NCBI RefSeq assembly: GCF_030623445.1
Contig: NZ_CP130613.1
Coordinates: forward strand, 186,001 to 250,000
Length of the DNA: 64,000 bases
Source: Pseudogemmatithrix spongiicola
Lineage (GTDB): Bacteria > Gemmatimonadota > Gemmatimonadetes > Gemmatimonadales > Gemmatimonadaceae
Direction: 5' to 3'
Shown here: in pieces, positions 42,043 through 50,490 of the stretch
Position numbering within the stretch: the first letter of the stretch is position 1
Layout of the letters: every line of letters begins with the position of its first letter
Translations under genes and position numbers: made by a program
Notes under the pieces: generated by a model
The model's input: only the letters and a program-made list of their open reading frames with translations
Database searches by the model: none
Told to the model about the DNA's origin: nothing

Positions 42043-43049
42043 GCAAGCGGCGGAACGACTGGCTCGTGGGCCTGACGGTGCTGAGCACGATGCTCGTGCT
42101 CATCGCGGGCACCATGTACCTCCAACAGGCGGATCTCGGAGCGCGACGCACGTCCATCAGCGCGCGCTTCCGCGACGTCGGCAACATGCAGGTCGGCAAC
42201 GGCGTGGTGATCCGCGGCGTCAACGCGGGTCGCATCGAACGCATTTCGCTGGCCGAGAAGGGCTGGGTGGTGGCGGAGATGAAGCTCAACGAGGGCATCA
42301 CGCTCCCCTCGGATCCCGTGGTGCTCATCCAGGCGGCGACGCTGTTCGGCGAATGGCAGGCGGTGATCACGGCGCGCAGCGCGGCGCCGGGCATCCGCGA
42401 AGTCGCGATGCAGCTCGAGGATACGGTGGGCGCTCCGGCCGCGACCCTGCCGGGCGGCGTGCTGCCGGACATCGCGCAGCTCACGTCCGTCGCGGGCGGC
42501 ATCGCCGGCAACGTGGCCTCCGTGGCCGAGCGCGTGCGCGTCGCCTTCGACGACAGCGCCGCCCGCGAGCTGCGCGGGACGATCCGCAACTTCAACGCGA
42601 TGTCCACGCAGCTCACGCGCACGGTTCGCGAGCAGTCGCGCAACCTCGACTCGGTGGCCGTCGACGTGCGAGTAGGGGCCAACGAACTGGCGCGCGGCAT
42701 GGGCAACTTCCAGCGCTCGATCGCCCGCCTCGACTCCGCCACCTCGCGCGGCGAGGTGGAACGCATCATCGGCGAGACCCAGCAGGCGGCCATCAACCTG
42801 CGGCAGGTGAGCGAACGGCTGGCGACGATGTCCGCGTCCCTCGAACGCAGCGAAGCCTCGTTGCGCGGTGCCCTCGGCAAGGCCGATACCATCCTTGGGC
42901 GCATCGAGCGCGGCGAGGGCTCGCTGGGTCTGATGGTCAACAACCCGTCCCTGTACAACAACTCGGACTCGCTGGTCATCGACCTGCGGTCCCTGATCGC
43001 GGATTTCCGCCGGAACCCCAAGCGCTACATCAATCTCAGTATCTTCTGA
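42039..43049 (+). CDS. mlaD: MCE-domain substrate-binding protein (MlaD-like)
   Basis: 336 residues, ATG at 42039. One N-terminal membrane helix (about residues 8-28), then the MCE domain with FRDVGNMQVGNGVVIRGVNAGRIE. About 180 residues of Ala/Arg-rich helical region follow, likely a coiled coil that forms a tube or tether, ending in NPSLYNNSDSLVIDLRSLI. Works with MlaE as the periplasmic ring. Followed after 2 nt by nadB, so the loci may be co-transcribed. Confidence 0.9.
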   Translation: MSKRRNDWLVGLTVLSTMLVLIAGTMYLQQADLGARRTSISARFRDVGNMQVGNGVVIRGVNAGRIERISLAEKGWVVAEMKLNEGITLPSDPVVLIQAATLFGEWQAVITARSAAPGIREVAMQLEDTVGAPAATLPGGVLPDIAQLTSVAGGIAGNVASVAERVRVAFDDSAARELRGTIRNFNAMSTQLTRTVREQSRNLDSVAVDVRVGANELARGMGNFQRSIARLDSATSRGEVERIIGETQQAAINLRQVSERLATMSASLERSEASLRGALGKADTILGRIERGEGSLGLMVNNPSLYNNSDSLVIDLRSLIADFRRNPKRYINLSIF

Positions 43050-43051
43050 GG

Positions 43052-44563
43052 ATGGCGCAGCGCATACGCACGCGGTTCGTGGTGATCGGGTCGGGGATCG
43101 CCGGCCTGCACACGGCCTGGCGCGCCTCGGACCAAGGCGACGTCGTCGTGCTGACCAAGCGCTCCTTGCGCGACTCGTCGACGGCGTGGGCACAGGGCGG
43201 CATCGCCGCCGCCCTCGGTGCCGGCGACTCGCCGGACCTGCACCGGCAGGACACGCTCGCCGCGGGCGCGGCGCTCTGCGACGCCGCGGCGGTCGAGGTG
43301 CTCGTGGCGGAAGGCCCGGCCCGCGTGCGCGAACTCGCCGACGCCGGCGCCCAGTTCGATGTCGACACCAGCGGCCGCTTCACGCTCGGCAAGGAAGCCG
43401 CGCACTCGCGCAAGCGCATCGTGCACGCCAAGGGCGACCAGACGGGCGCCGAGGTGGCGCGCGCGCTGATCCACCGCGTGCGGGAGCGCGCGAACATCAC
43501 CGTGCTCGAAACGGCGCGCGCGCTGGATCTCATCGTCGTGAACGGGCGTTGCTGCGGCGTACGGGCGAACGTGAACGGCAAGGCCGTCGAGATCGTCGCC
43601 GATGCGACCGTCATCGCCGCCGGCGGCTGCGGGCAGCTGTACCGCTACACGACCAATCCGCTCGTCGCGACCGGCGACGGCTACGCGATCGCCCATCGCG
43701 CCGGCGCCAAGCTCGCCGACATGGAGTTCGTGCAGTTCCATCCGACGGCGCTCGACACGCCGGAGAATCCGCTCGCGCTGATTTCCGAGGCGGTGCGCGG
43801 CGAGGGGGCGGTGTTGCTGAACGACCGCGGGGCGCGCTTCATGACGAAGGCGCACAAGCTCGCCGAGCTCGCGCCGCGTGACGTGGTCGCCCGCGAGATC
43901 TTCCACATGCAGCAGTCGGGCAGCCGCGTGTGGCTGGATGCCCGCAAGCTCTCGCGCACGTTCGCGCGGCGCTTCCCGGGCATCCTCGAGCTCTGCCTCA
44001 ACCGCGGCATCGACCCGCGCCGGGACCTCATCCCCGTGACGCCGGCGGCGCACTACATGATGGGCGGCATCGTCACCGACCTCGCGGGACGCTCGTCGCT
44101 CGAGCGGCTGTATGCCTGCGGTGAGGTCTCGCGCACGGGCGTGCACGGGGCGAACCGCCTCGCGTCGAACTCGCTGCTCGAGGGCCTGGTGTTCGCCGAG
44201 CGCGTGGCGCGGGACATGGTGAACCAGCCGCGCCTGCCGCGGGTGCCGCGCGCGACGGAGTGGGACGTGCCGCGGCTGCGGGACCGCGGCGCCGCGCAGG
44301 TGGCGGCCGACGAGATCCGCTCGGTCATGTGGGCCCACGCGAGCATCGACCGGAACGCCGCCGGGTTGCGCACGGCCAAGAAGGCGCTCGACGCCATCCG
44401 GGCGCGCCTTTCGGCGGGCGCGACCGAGGAGATCAACATGGTCGAGACGGCGCGGCTGATCGTCGATTCCGCCTTGATGCGCCGTGAGTCGCGCGGCGGG
44501 CACTACCGCAGCGACTTCCCCAAGCCCAAGAACAAGTGGCGGGGCCGGCATATCGAGTGGTGA
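43052..44563 (+). CDS. nadB: L-aspartate oxidase
   Basis: 503 residues, ATG at 43052 right after the mlaD stop. Flavoprotein that makes iminoaspartate for de novo NAD synthesis. FAD-binding VIGSGIAGLHTAWRA, active-site SSTAWAQGGIAAAL, and GVHGANRLASNSLLEGLVF are all present, as in NadB rather than succinate dehydrogenase. The product is used by NadA, encoded next. Confidence 0.96.
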   Translation: MAQRIRTRFVVIGSGIAGLHTAWRASDQGDVVVLTKRSLRDSSTAWAQGGIAAALGAGDSPDLHRQDTLAAGAALCDAAAVEVLVAEGPARVRELADAGAQFDVDTSGRFTLGKEAAHSRKRIVHAKGDQTGAEVARALIHRVRERANITVLETARALDLIVVNGRCCGVRANVNGKAVEIVADATVIAAGGCGQLYRYTTNPLVATGDGYAIAHRAGAKLADMEFVQFHPTALDTPENPLALISEAVRGEGAVLLNDRGARFMTKAHKLAELAPRDVVAREIFHMQQSGSRVWLDARKLSRTFARRFPGILELCLNRGIDPRRDLIPVTPAAHYMMGGIVTDLAGRSSLERLYACGEVSRTGVHGANRLASNSLLEGLVFAERVARDMVNQPRLPRVPRATEWDVPRLRDRGAAQVAADEIRSVMWAHASIDRNAAGLRTAKKALDAIRARLSAGATEEINMVETARLIVDSALMRRESRGGHYRSDFPKPKNKWRGRHIEW

Positions 44564-44582
44564 CGCCAAGACAGGGGCACGG

Positions 44583-44588
44583 TAGCTT
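44583..44588 (+). promoter_or_regulatory. TAnnTT -10 element upstream of nadA
   Basis: TAGCTT, 5 nt, then ATG 44594. Suggests an internal promoter within the nad cluster giving a leaderless nadA transcript. Confidence 0.45.
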
Positions 44589-44593
44589 TCGGC

Positions 44594-45607
44594 ATGTCCC
44601 AGTCCGTCCCTGACCGCGAGGTCGCGGAGCTCCAGCGCCGTATCAAGGCGCTCGCCAAGGAGCGCAACGCGGTGATCCTCGCGCACAATTACGAACGTCC
44701 GGAAGTCCAGGATGTCGCGCACTATGTAGGCGACTCCCTCGGCCTCTCACGCGAAGCGGCAAAGACCGACGCTGAGGTGATCGTCTTCTGCGGCGTGCAC
44801 TTCATGGCCGAGACCGCGGCGATCCTCTCGCCGGAGAAGACCGTGCTGCTACCGGATCTCGCGGCGGGCTGCTCGCTGGCCAGCACGATTGACGCCGAGC
44901 AGCTGCGCGCGTGGAAAGCCGAGCATCCGGGCGCCGTCGTCGTCGCCTACGTGAACACCACGGCCGAGGTGAAGGCGGAGAGCGATTACTGCTGCACGTC
45001 GGGCAACGCCGTCGAGGTGATCAACGCCATCCCCGCCGAGAAGGAGATCCTCTTCCTGCCGGACATGTTCCTCGGCGCGCACGTGCGTCGCGTGACGGGC
45101 CGGCAGAACATCCATGTGTGGATGGGCGAGTGCCACGTGCATGCGGGCATCGACCCCGAGAACATCCGGTTGCAGCGCAAGCTGCATCCGGAGGCGGAGT
45201 TCCTGATCCATCCCGAGTGCGGCTGCGCGACGAGCGTCGTCGAGGCGGTGAGCGCCGGCGACGTGGATCCGGAGGGCGTGCACATCCTCAGCACCGAGGG
45301 AATGATCAAGCGCCCGGGTGAGTCGAGCGCGAAGAGCTTCATCGTCGCGACGGAAGTCGGCATCCTGCACCGCTTGGAGCGGGCCTACCCCGGCAAGACG
45401 TTCTACGCGGCCAATGAGCGCGCCAGCTGCGCCTACATGAAGGTCACGACGCTGCCGAAGGTGCTGGGAGCGCTGGAGCGCTTGGAGCATCGCATCACGG
45501 TGGCGCCGGACATCGCGGCGAAGGCCAAGCTGGCGATCGAGCGGATGGTGAGCATCGGCGGGTCGCAGGTGACGCCACCGGGTCCGGGCGTCGACCCGGG
45601 CGAGTGA
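44594..45607 (+). CDS. nadA: Quinolinate synthase
   Basis: 337 residues. Condenses iminoaspartate with dihydroxyacetone phosphate using a 4Fe-4S cluster. Segments VILAHNYERPEVQDVAHYVGD and YVNTTAEVKAESDYCCTSGN are family signatures. Cluster cysteines are expected in FCGVHFMAETA, HPECGCATSVVEA and ERASCAYMK. Stop overlaps the nadC ATG. Confidence 0.97.
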   Translation: MSQSVPDREVAELQRRIKALAKERNAVILAHNYERPEVQDVAHYVGDSLGLSREAAKTDAEVIVFCGVHFMAETAAILSPEKTVLLPDLAAGCSLASTIDAEQLRAWKAEHPGAVVVAYVNTTAEVKAESDYCCTSGNAVEVINAIPAEKEILFLPDMFLGAHVRRVTGRQNIHVWMGECHVHAGIDPENIRLQRKLHPEAEFLIHPECGCATSVVEAVSAGDVDPEGVHILSTEGMIKRPGESSAKSFIVATEVGILHRLERAYPGKTFYAANERASCAYMKVTTLPKVLGALERLEHRITVAPDIAAKAKLAIERMVSIGGSQVTPPGPGVDPGE

Positions 45608-46470
45608 TGCCGAACGGCGCCGCGGCGGGCTTCCCGCTCCATGACGGCGCGTTGCTCGCGCTGGCGCGCGCGGCGCTCGAGGAGGACCGCGCGTTCGAGG
45701 ACGTCACGACGCTGGCGACCGTGACGCCGGGGCATCATGCGCGGGCGGATCTCGTGGCGCGGCGCGATGGCGTGGTCGCCGGCGTTCCGCTGGCGGTGAC
45801 GGCGTTCAAGCAGCTCGACCCACACGTCGAGATCCGCATCGATGTGCGCGACGGCACGCCGGTGAAGAAAGGCGACGTGGTGCTGCATCTCTCCGGTACG
45901 GCGCGCGGCCTGCTCTCGGCGGAGCGCGTGGCGTTGAACTTCGCGCAGCGACTCTCTGGTGTCGCCTCACTCACGGCGCAGTACGTGAAGGCGGTGGCCG
46001 GCACGTCGGCGAAGATCCTCGACACCCGCAAGACCACGCCCGGGTGGCGCATGCTGGAGAAGTACGCCGTCACCTGCGGTGGCGGCACGAACCATCGCGC
46101 CACGCTGGCCGATGCGGTGCTGATCAAGGACAATCACCTGGCCGCCTGTGGCGGCGACGTGGGCGTGGCCGTGCAACGCGCACGCGAGTACGCGCCAACG
46201 GGCATGCTGGTGCAGGTCGAGTGCGACACGGTGGCGCAGGTGCGCGCGGCACTGGCGGCGGGGGCCGAGGCCCTGCTGCTGGACAACATGCCGAACCACG
46301 CGCTGCGTGAATGCGTTGAGCTGGCGAGAGGCAAGGCATGGACCGAGGCATCCGGCGGCGTTTCGCTGGACACGGTCCGCGGCATCGCGGAGACCGGGGT
46401 GGACCGCATCTCGATCGGCGCGCTGACGCATAGTGCCCCGAGCCTCGATCTCGCCCTCGACTTCGAATAG
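45607..46470 (+). CDS. nadC: Nicotinate-nucleotide diphosphorylase (carboxylating)
   Basis: 287 residues from ATG 45607 (TGATG overlap; GTG 45604 is an alternative). Transfers phosphoribose to quinolinate with decarboxylation. Signature DTRKTTPGWRMLEKYAV, then CGGGTNHRATLADAVLIKDN and VECDTVAQVRAAL with phosphate- and substrate-binding residues. Completes the nadB-A-C route. 6 nt before cydA. Confidence 0.97.
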   Translation: MPNGAAAGFPLHDGALLALARAALEEDRAFEDVTTLATVTPGHHARADLVARRDGVVAGVPLAVTAFKQLDPHVEIRIDVRDGTPVKKGDVVLHLSGTARGLLSAERVALNFAQRLSGVASLTAQYVKAVAGTSAKILDTRKTTPGWRMLEKYAVTCGGGTNHRATLADAVLIKDNHLAACGGDVGVAVQRAREYAPTGMLVQVECDTVAQVRAALAAGAEALLLDNMPNHALRECVELARGKAWTEASGGVSLDTVRGIAETGVDRISIGALTHSAPSLDLALDFE

Positions 46471-46476
46471 GCCCCA

Positions 46477-47796
46477 ATGACGGATTTGCTTGCCGCCCGC
46501 ACTCAGATGGCCTTGAGTCTGGGCTTTCACATCATCTTCGCGGTGATTGGTATCGGCATGCCCGCGCTGATGGTGTTGGCGGAGCGGAAGTGGCTCAAGA
46601 CGGGCGATCCGGTGTGGCTGGACCTCGCCAAGCGCTGGAGCAAGGGCACGGCAATCCTCTTCGCCGTGGGTGCGGTGAGCGGCACGGTGCTCTCGTTCGA
46701 GCTGGGCTTGCTGTGGCCTACGTTCATGGAGTACGCGGGGCCGATCATCGGCATGCCGTTCTCGCTCGAAGGTTTCGCGTTCTTCACCGAGGCCATCTTC
46801 CTCGGCACCTATCTCTACGGCTGGACCAAGCTGTCGCCCAAGGCGCATTGGTGGGCGGGCGTGGCGGTGATGGTGAGCGGCACGGTGTCGGGGATCTTCG
46901 TCGTGTTCGCCAACGCGTGGATGAATGCGCCGGCGGGCTTCGAGATCGTGAACGGCCTCCCGACGAACATCGATCCGATCGCGGCGATGCTCAACCCGGC
47001 GTCATTCCACCAGACGTTGCACATGACCATCGCGGCCTTCGCGACGACTGGCATCGCGGTGGCGGGAATCCACGCCTGGATGCTGCGGAAGAACCCGCAC
47101 GACGTGTTCCATCGCAGCGCGTTGCACGTGGCACTGCTCGTGGCGATCCCCGCCTCGCTGCTGCAGCCGATCTCGGGCGACATCAGCGCGAAGTTCGTGG
47201 CGAAGTACCAGCCGGCCAAGCTCGCGGCCATGGAGGGCCAGTTCGCCACCGAGCGCGGCGCACCGCTGCGCATCGGCGGGATCCCGAACGAGGCGACGCG
47301 CGAGACGAAGTACGCGCTCGAGGTCCCGAAGGCGCTGAGCTTCCTGGCGTTCGCGGACTTCGACGCCGAGGTGAAGGGTCTCGAGGCGTTCCCGGAAGAG
47401 GACTGGCCGCCGGTCGCCATCACGCACTTCGCCTTTCAGATCATGGTCGGGCTGGGCACGCTGATGATGCTGGCGTCGCTGTGGGTGCTTGTGCTGTGGT
47501 GGCGGAAGCGTGAGGTCGCGGAGTCTCGGCCGTTGCTGACCTTCCTGGCCTTACTGACACCCGCGGGCTTCATTGCGGTGGAAGCGGGCTGGGTGGTGAC
47601 GGAGGTCGGGCGGCAGCCGTGGATCGTGTACGGCTTCATGCGCACGAAGGACGCGTTGACGCCGATGCCGGGCCTGGTGTATCCGCTCATCGGCATCACG
47701 CTGCTCTATTGCTTCCTCGGCGTCGTCGTGGCGTATCTGCTGTGGGCGCAGATCCTCAAGACGAAGCCGATGACGCAGGAGATGCGCGTCCCGTGA
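46477..47796 (+). CDS. cydA: Cytochrome bd-type quinol oxidase subunit I
   Basis: 439 residues, many membrane helices. The haem b595 ligand His18 is in LGFHIIFAV, a further histidine is in NPASFHQTLHM, and GRQPWIVYGFMRT is the family signature. The quinol (Q) loop is short, as in cyanide-insensitive CIO-type enzymes. High-affinity terminal oxidase for low oxygen. Lies 6 nt after nadC and overlaps cydB by GTGA. Confidence 0.95.
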   Translation: MTDLLAARTQMALSLGFHIIFAVIGIGMPALMVLAERKWLKTGDPVWLDLAKRWSKGTAILFAVGAVSGTVLSFELGLLWPTFMEYAGPIIGMPFSLEGFAFFTEAIFLGTYLYGWTKLSPKAHWWAGVAVMVSGTVSGIFVVFANAWMNAPAGFEIVNGLPTNIDPIAAMLNPASFHQTLHMTIAAFATTGIAVAGIHAWMLRKNPHDVFHRSALHVALLVAIPASLLQPISGDISAKFVAKYQPAKLAAMEGQFATERGAPLRIGGIPNEATRETKYALEVPKALSFLAFADFDAEVKGLEAFPEEDWPPVAITHFAFQIMVGLGTLMMLASLWVLVLWWRKREVAESRPLLTFLALLTPAGFIAVEAGWVVTEVGRQPWIVYGFMRTKDALTPMPGLVYPLIGITLLYCFLGVVVAYLLWAQILKTKPMTQEMRVP

Positions 47797-48845
47797 CCTT
47801 GGCCTATGTCCTCGCCGGCGTGACGATGCTCGCGCTGAACGCCTATGTGTTGCTGGGCGGCGCGGACTTCGGCGCGGGCGTGTGGGACCTGTTCGCGCGT
47901 GGGCCGCGTGCGGCGCGGCAGCGGGCGGCGATCGAAGAGGGCATCGGGCCGATCTGGGAAGCCAACCACGTGTGGGTGATCCTCGTGGTCGTGCTGCTCT
48001 TCACCTGCTTCCCGCCGGTCTACGCGCACCTTTCGGTGGCGCTGCACATCCCGATTTCCTTGCTGTTGGTGGGCATCGTGCTGCGCGGCTCGGCGTTCAC
48101 GTTCCGGGCGTACGACTCGACCAAGTCGCCCGTGCAGAAGTACTGGGGCCGCATCTTCTCCATCTCGAGCACGATCACGCCGGTGCTGCTCGGCGTGTGC
48201 GTGGGCGCGTTGGTGAGCGGCGCGCTCGCGCTGCCTGAGGGTGGGGACTTCCTCGCGACCTACGTGCGGCCGTGGCTGACGCCGTTCGCGTTCGCGATCG
48301 GGGGGCTCACGCTGTCCGTGTTCGCCTTCTTGGCCGCGGTGTATCTCTGCGTCGAGGTCCATGAGCACGAGCTGCAGGAAGACTTCCGGCGCATGGCGAT
48401 CGCGGCGGCGATCGCCGTTGGCGCGTTCGCGGGCATCGCCCTCGTATTGGGCAGCCGCGATCGACTCCCCGTCATGGGTTCGCTGCTCACGCAGCCATGG
48501 GCGCTGCCGTTCCAGCTGATCACGGGCGTGCTTGCCGTGGCGGCCATCGGCGCGCTGCTGACGCGGCGGTATCGCCTCGCACGCGCTGCGGCGGCCGCGC
48601 AGGTGAGCGCGCTGATGTGGGGTTGGGCGCTGGCGCAGGCGCCGTACCTGATTCCCGGTGTGCACACGATCGAGTCGGCGGCGGCGCCGGCGATCACGCT
48701 GCGGCTGGTCAGCTACGGCCTCGTTGGCGGCGCCTGCGTGCTCGTGCCGTCGTTGTGGTACCTGTTCCGCGTGTTCAAGTCGGATTCGATGTCGGCCTTC
48801 GAACGCGTGGACACCGCGGAATACCGACGCCCGCCCGAGCCCTGA
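47793..48845 (+). CDS. cydB: Cytochrome bd-type quinol oxidase subunit II
   Basis: 350 residues, GTG overlapping the cydA stop. N-terminal YVLLGGADFGAGVWDLFARG and GPIWEANHVWVILVVVLLFTC are conserved CydB segments. Eight or so membrane helices. Partner of CydA. No cydX-like small gene was seen between cydB and the IS element 8 bp downstream. Confidence 0.95.
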   Translation: MTLAYVLAGVTMLALNAYVLLGGADFGAGVWDLFARGPRAARQRAAIEEGIGPIWEANHVWVILVVVLLFTCFPPVYAHLSVALHIPISLLLVGIVLRGSAFTFRAYDSTKSPVQKYWGRIFSISSTITPVLLGVCVGALVSGALALPEGGDFLATYVRPWLTPFAFAIGGLTLSVFAFLAAVYLCVEVHEHELQEDFRRMAIAAAIAVGAFAGIALVLGSRDRLPVMGSLLTQPWALPFQLITGVLAVAAIGALLTRRYRLARAAAAAQVSALMWGWALAQAPYLIPGVHTIESAAAPAITLRLVSYGLVGGACVLVPSLWYLFRVFKSDSMSAFERVDTAEYRRPPEP

Positions 48846-48872
48846 GCGCTAGCTGTTGTTGGTGAGGAGGTT

Positions 48873-48949
48873 GTTCACAGGAGCGTAGCGGATGCAAGCT
48901 GGGGTTGCTGAGACGCTCAACCGGCACCCCGCCAGAGGCTCCTGTGAAC
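48873..48949 (+). promoter_or_regulatory. Start-codon hairpin in IS copy B
   Basis: GTTCACAGGAGC (48873-48884) pairs perfectly with GCTCCTGTGAAC (48938-48949) containing the GTG at 48944. The outer six bases of each arm differ from copy A (AGGAGC against TGAGGC) while pairing is preserved. GCCAGAGG before the right arm, the likely ribosome site, is identical in both copies. Confidence 0.6.
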
Positions 48950-49867
48950 ATCCACAAGAATGCACGTCTGACCGTCGCGGGGCGACTCGCCGTCGCGACC
49001 GCCGTTCTGGGCGGGCAGGATCCCGCCGCCGTCGCCCGGGGCGCGGCCTGTTCCGTCCGCACCGTCTGGAAGTGGGTCGCCCGCTTCCGCACCGGCGGCG
49101 CGGCGGCGCTCGCGGACCGCTCGTCGCGCCCGCATCGCCTCACCCAGCTCCCGCGGCCGCAGCGCCGCGCGATCCTTCGGGGCCGCACCCGGCGGCGCTG
49201 GAGCTCGACGCGCATCGCCCAGGAGACGGGCATCCCGCTCTCAACGGTGATCCACTTCCTGCGCCGCCACGGCCTGCAGCGGCTCCCTCGGCTCGAGCCG
49301 CCGCGCGCGGTGCGCCGCTACGAGATGCGGGCACCGGGCGAGCTGCTGCACGTCGACACGAAGAAGCTCGGGCGCATCGGCCGCGTGGGGCACCGCATCC
49401 ACGGCGACCGCCGGACCCGCGTGCGCGGGATCGGCTGGGAGGCGGTGCACGTCGCGGTGGACGCCTACTCGCGCGTGGCCTACGCCGAGGTCCTGCCCGA
49501 TGAGCGCGCGGCGACCACGGCGGCCTTCCTCGCACGGGCGATCGCGTGGTACGCGGCGCTCGGCGTGCGGGTGCGCGCCGTGCTCACCGACAACGGGAGC
49601 TGCTATCGCAGCCACGCGGTGCGCACGCTCCTCCGCTGCGACGGCATCACGCACAAGCGCACCATGCCCTACACGCCGCGCACGAACGGCAAGGTCGAGC
49701 GGCTGATCCAGACGCTCCTGCGGGAATGGGCGTACGCGCGCCCCTACCCCTCCTCGCGGGTGCGCACGGAGTGGCTCGCGCGCTACCTGCGGACGTACAA
49801 TGAGGCGCGCGGACACTCAGCCCTCAACTACCTCCCCCCCATGCTGCATCTCGCTGCGGCCCTGTGA
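48944..49867 (+). CDS. IS481-family transposase
   Basis: 307 residues, GTG at 48944, the same start context as in copy A (GTGAACATCCACAA). N-terminal helix-turn-helix (GAACSVRTVWKWVARF). DDE integrase core: first Asp in LLHVDTKKLG, second in AVLTDNGSCYRS, Glu in NGKVERLIQTLLREWAY. Complete and in one frame. Confidence 0.95.
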   Translation: MNIHKNARLTVAGRLAVATAVLGGQDPAAVARGAACSVRTVWKWVARFRTGGAAALADRSSRPHRLTQLPRPQRRAILRGRTRRRWSSTRIAQETGIPLSTVIHFLRRHGLQRLPRLEPPRAVRRYEMRAPGELLHVDTKKLGRIGRVGHRIHGDRRTRVRGIGWEAVHVAVDAYSRVAYAEVLPDERAATTAAFLARAIAWYAALGVRVRAVLTDNGSCYRSHAVRTLLRCDGITHKRTMPYTPRTNGKVERLIQTLLREWAYARPYPSSRVRTEWLARYLRTYNEARGHSALNYLPPMLHLAAAL

Positions 49868-49889
49868 ACAACGTCCTCACTAACAACAG

Positions 49890-50366
49890 CTAGCGGCCGA
49901 GTGTCCGCAGCTTCAGGTACAGCACGGCGAGCGCGATGACGACGGCGTAGATCTTGAGGTCGCGGATCGCCTTCGCGCGGATGACGGCCGGGTCGCGCCG
50001 ACGCTGCCGCTCGGCCTCTCGCTCCTCCGGCGACTGCTTGTTGAAGCCGTAGCGCGGCACGAGCACCGCGAGGGTGAGCAACGCCGTGACGCTCAATGCC
50101 GCGATGAAGGCAGCGGGCAGCAGGATCATGACCATGCCTAAGCCGCCCCAGCCGCTGAAGTTGCCGGCGCGCGCCTCCGTGATGAGGTAGATCGTGATGG
50201 GAAGGGAGACGAGGGCGGCGGCGCCCCAGAAGAGCAGGTACCAGGGCCGCAGCCGGTGCCGCACGGTGACCAGACCCCAGACCACGACGCCGAGGAGCAG
50301 GAAGATGCCCGCGAACTCGCGGATGCTGTTCCAGGGTTCCTGCATGGGCATGGGGAGTTCTGGCAC
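49890..50366 (-). CDS. Membrane protein of unknown function
   Basis: 158 residues. Four hydrophobic segments: FAGIFLLLGVVVWGLV, LLFWGAAALVSLPI, LGMVMILLPAAFIAALSVTA and IYAVVIALAVLYL. A basic cytoplasmic stretch (EEREAERQRRRDP) precedes the last one. No recognised family. Its TAG stop lies in the duplicated IS target, so insertion did not change the protein. Divergent from psd. Confidence 0.75.
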   Translation of the reverse strand: MPELPMPMQEPWNSIREFAGIFLLLGVVVWGLVTVRHRLRPWYLLFWGAAALVSLPITIYLITEARAGNFSGWGGLGMVMILLPAAFIAALSVTALLTLAVLVPRYGFNKQSPEEREAERQRRRDPAVIRAKAIRDLKIYAVVIALAVLYLKLRTLGR

Positions 50367-50490
50367 AGGTGAGTCACGGGACGGTCCGTCGGCTGGCGTA
50401 CAAGGACGGTGTCGAGCCGGCGCGCGTCACGCATGTACGGCCCGCACGTCCGGTTAACTTTCAGGGTCACTCCTTCCGTACTCCCCCCGC

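Larger units (their letters stand above)
48854..49888 (+). mobile_element. IS481-family insertion sequence, copy B (1035 bp, intact)
   Basis: Inverted repeats of 28 bp begin TGTTGTTGGTGAGGA and match at about 26 positions. Flanked by GCTAGC (48848-48853 and 49889-49894), a 6-bp duplication of the NCTAGN type. It lies just after cydB, and the right-hand duplication supplies the TAG stop of the convergent gene at 49890. Related to but clearly diverged from copy A. One intact transposase, so possibly active. Confidence 0.95.

Noticed and set aside
23330-49888. A composite transposon bounded by the two IS481 elements
   Set aside because: Each element has its own different 6-bp target duplication, the copies are diverged, one transposase is broken, and the 25 kb between them is ordinary housekeeping DNA.
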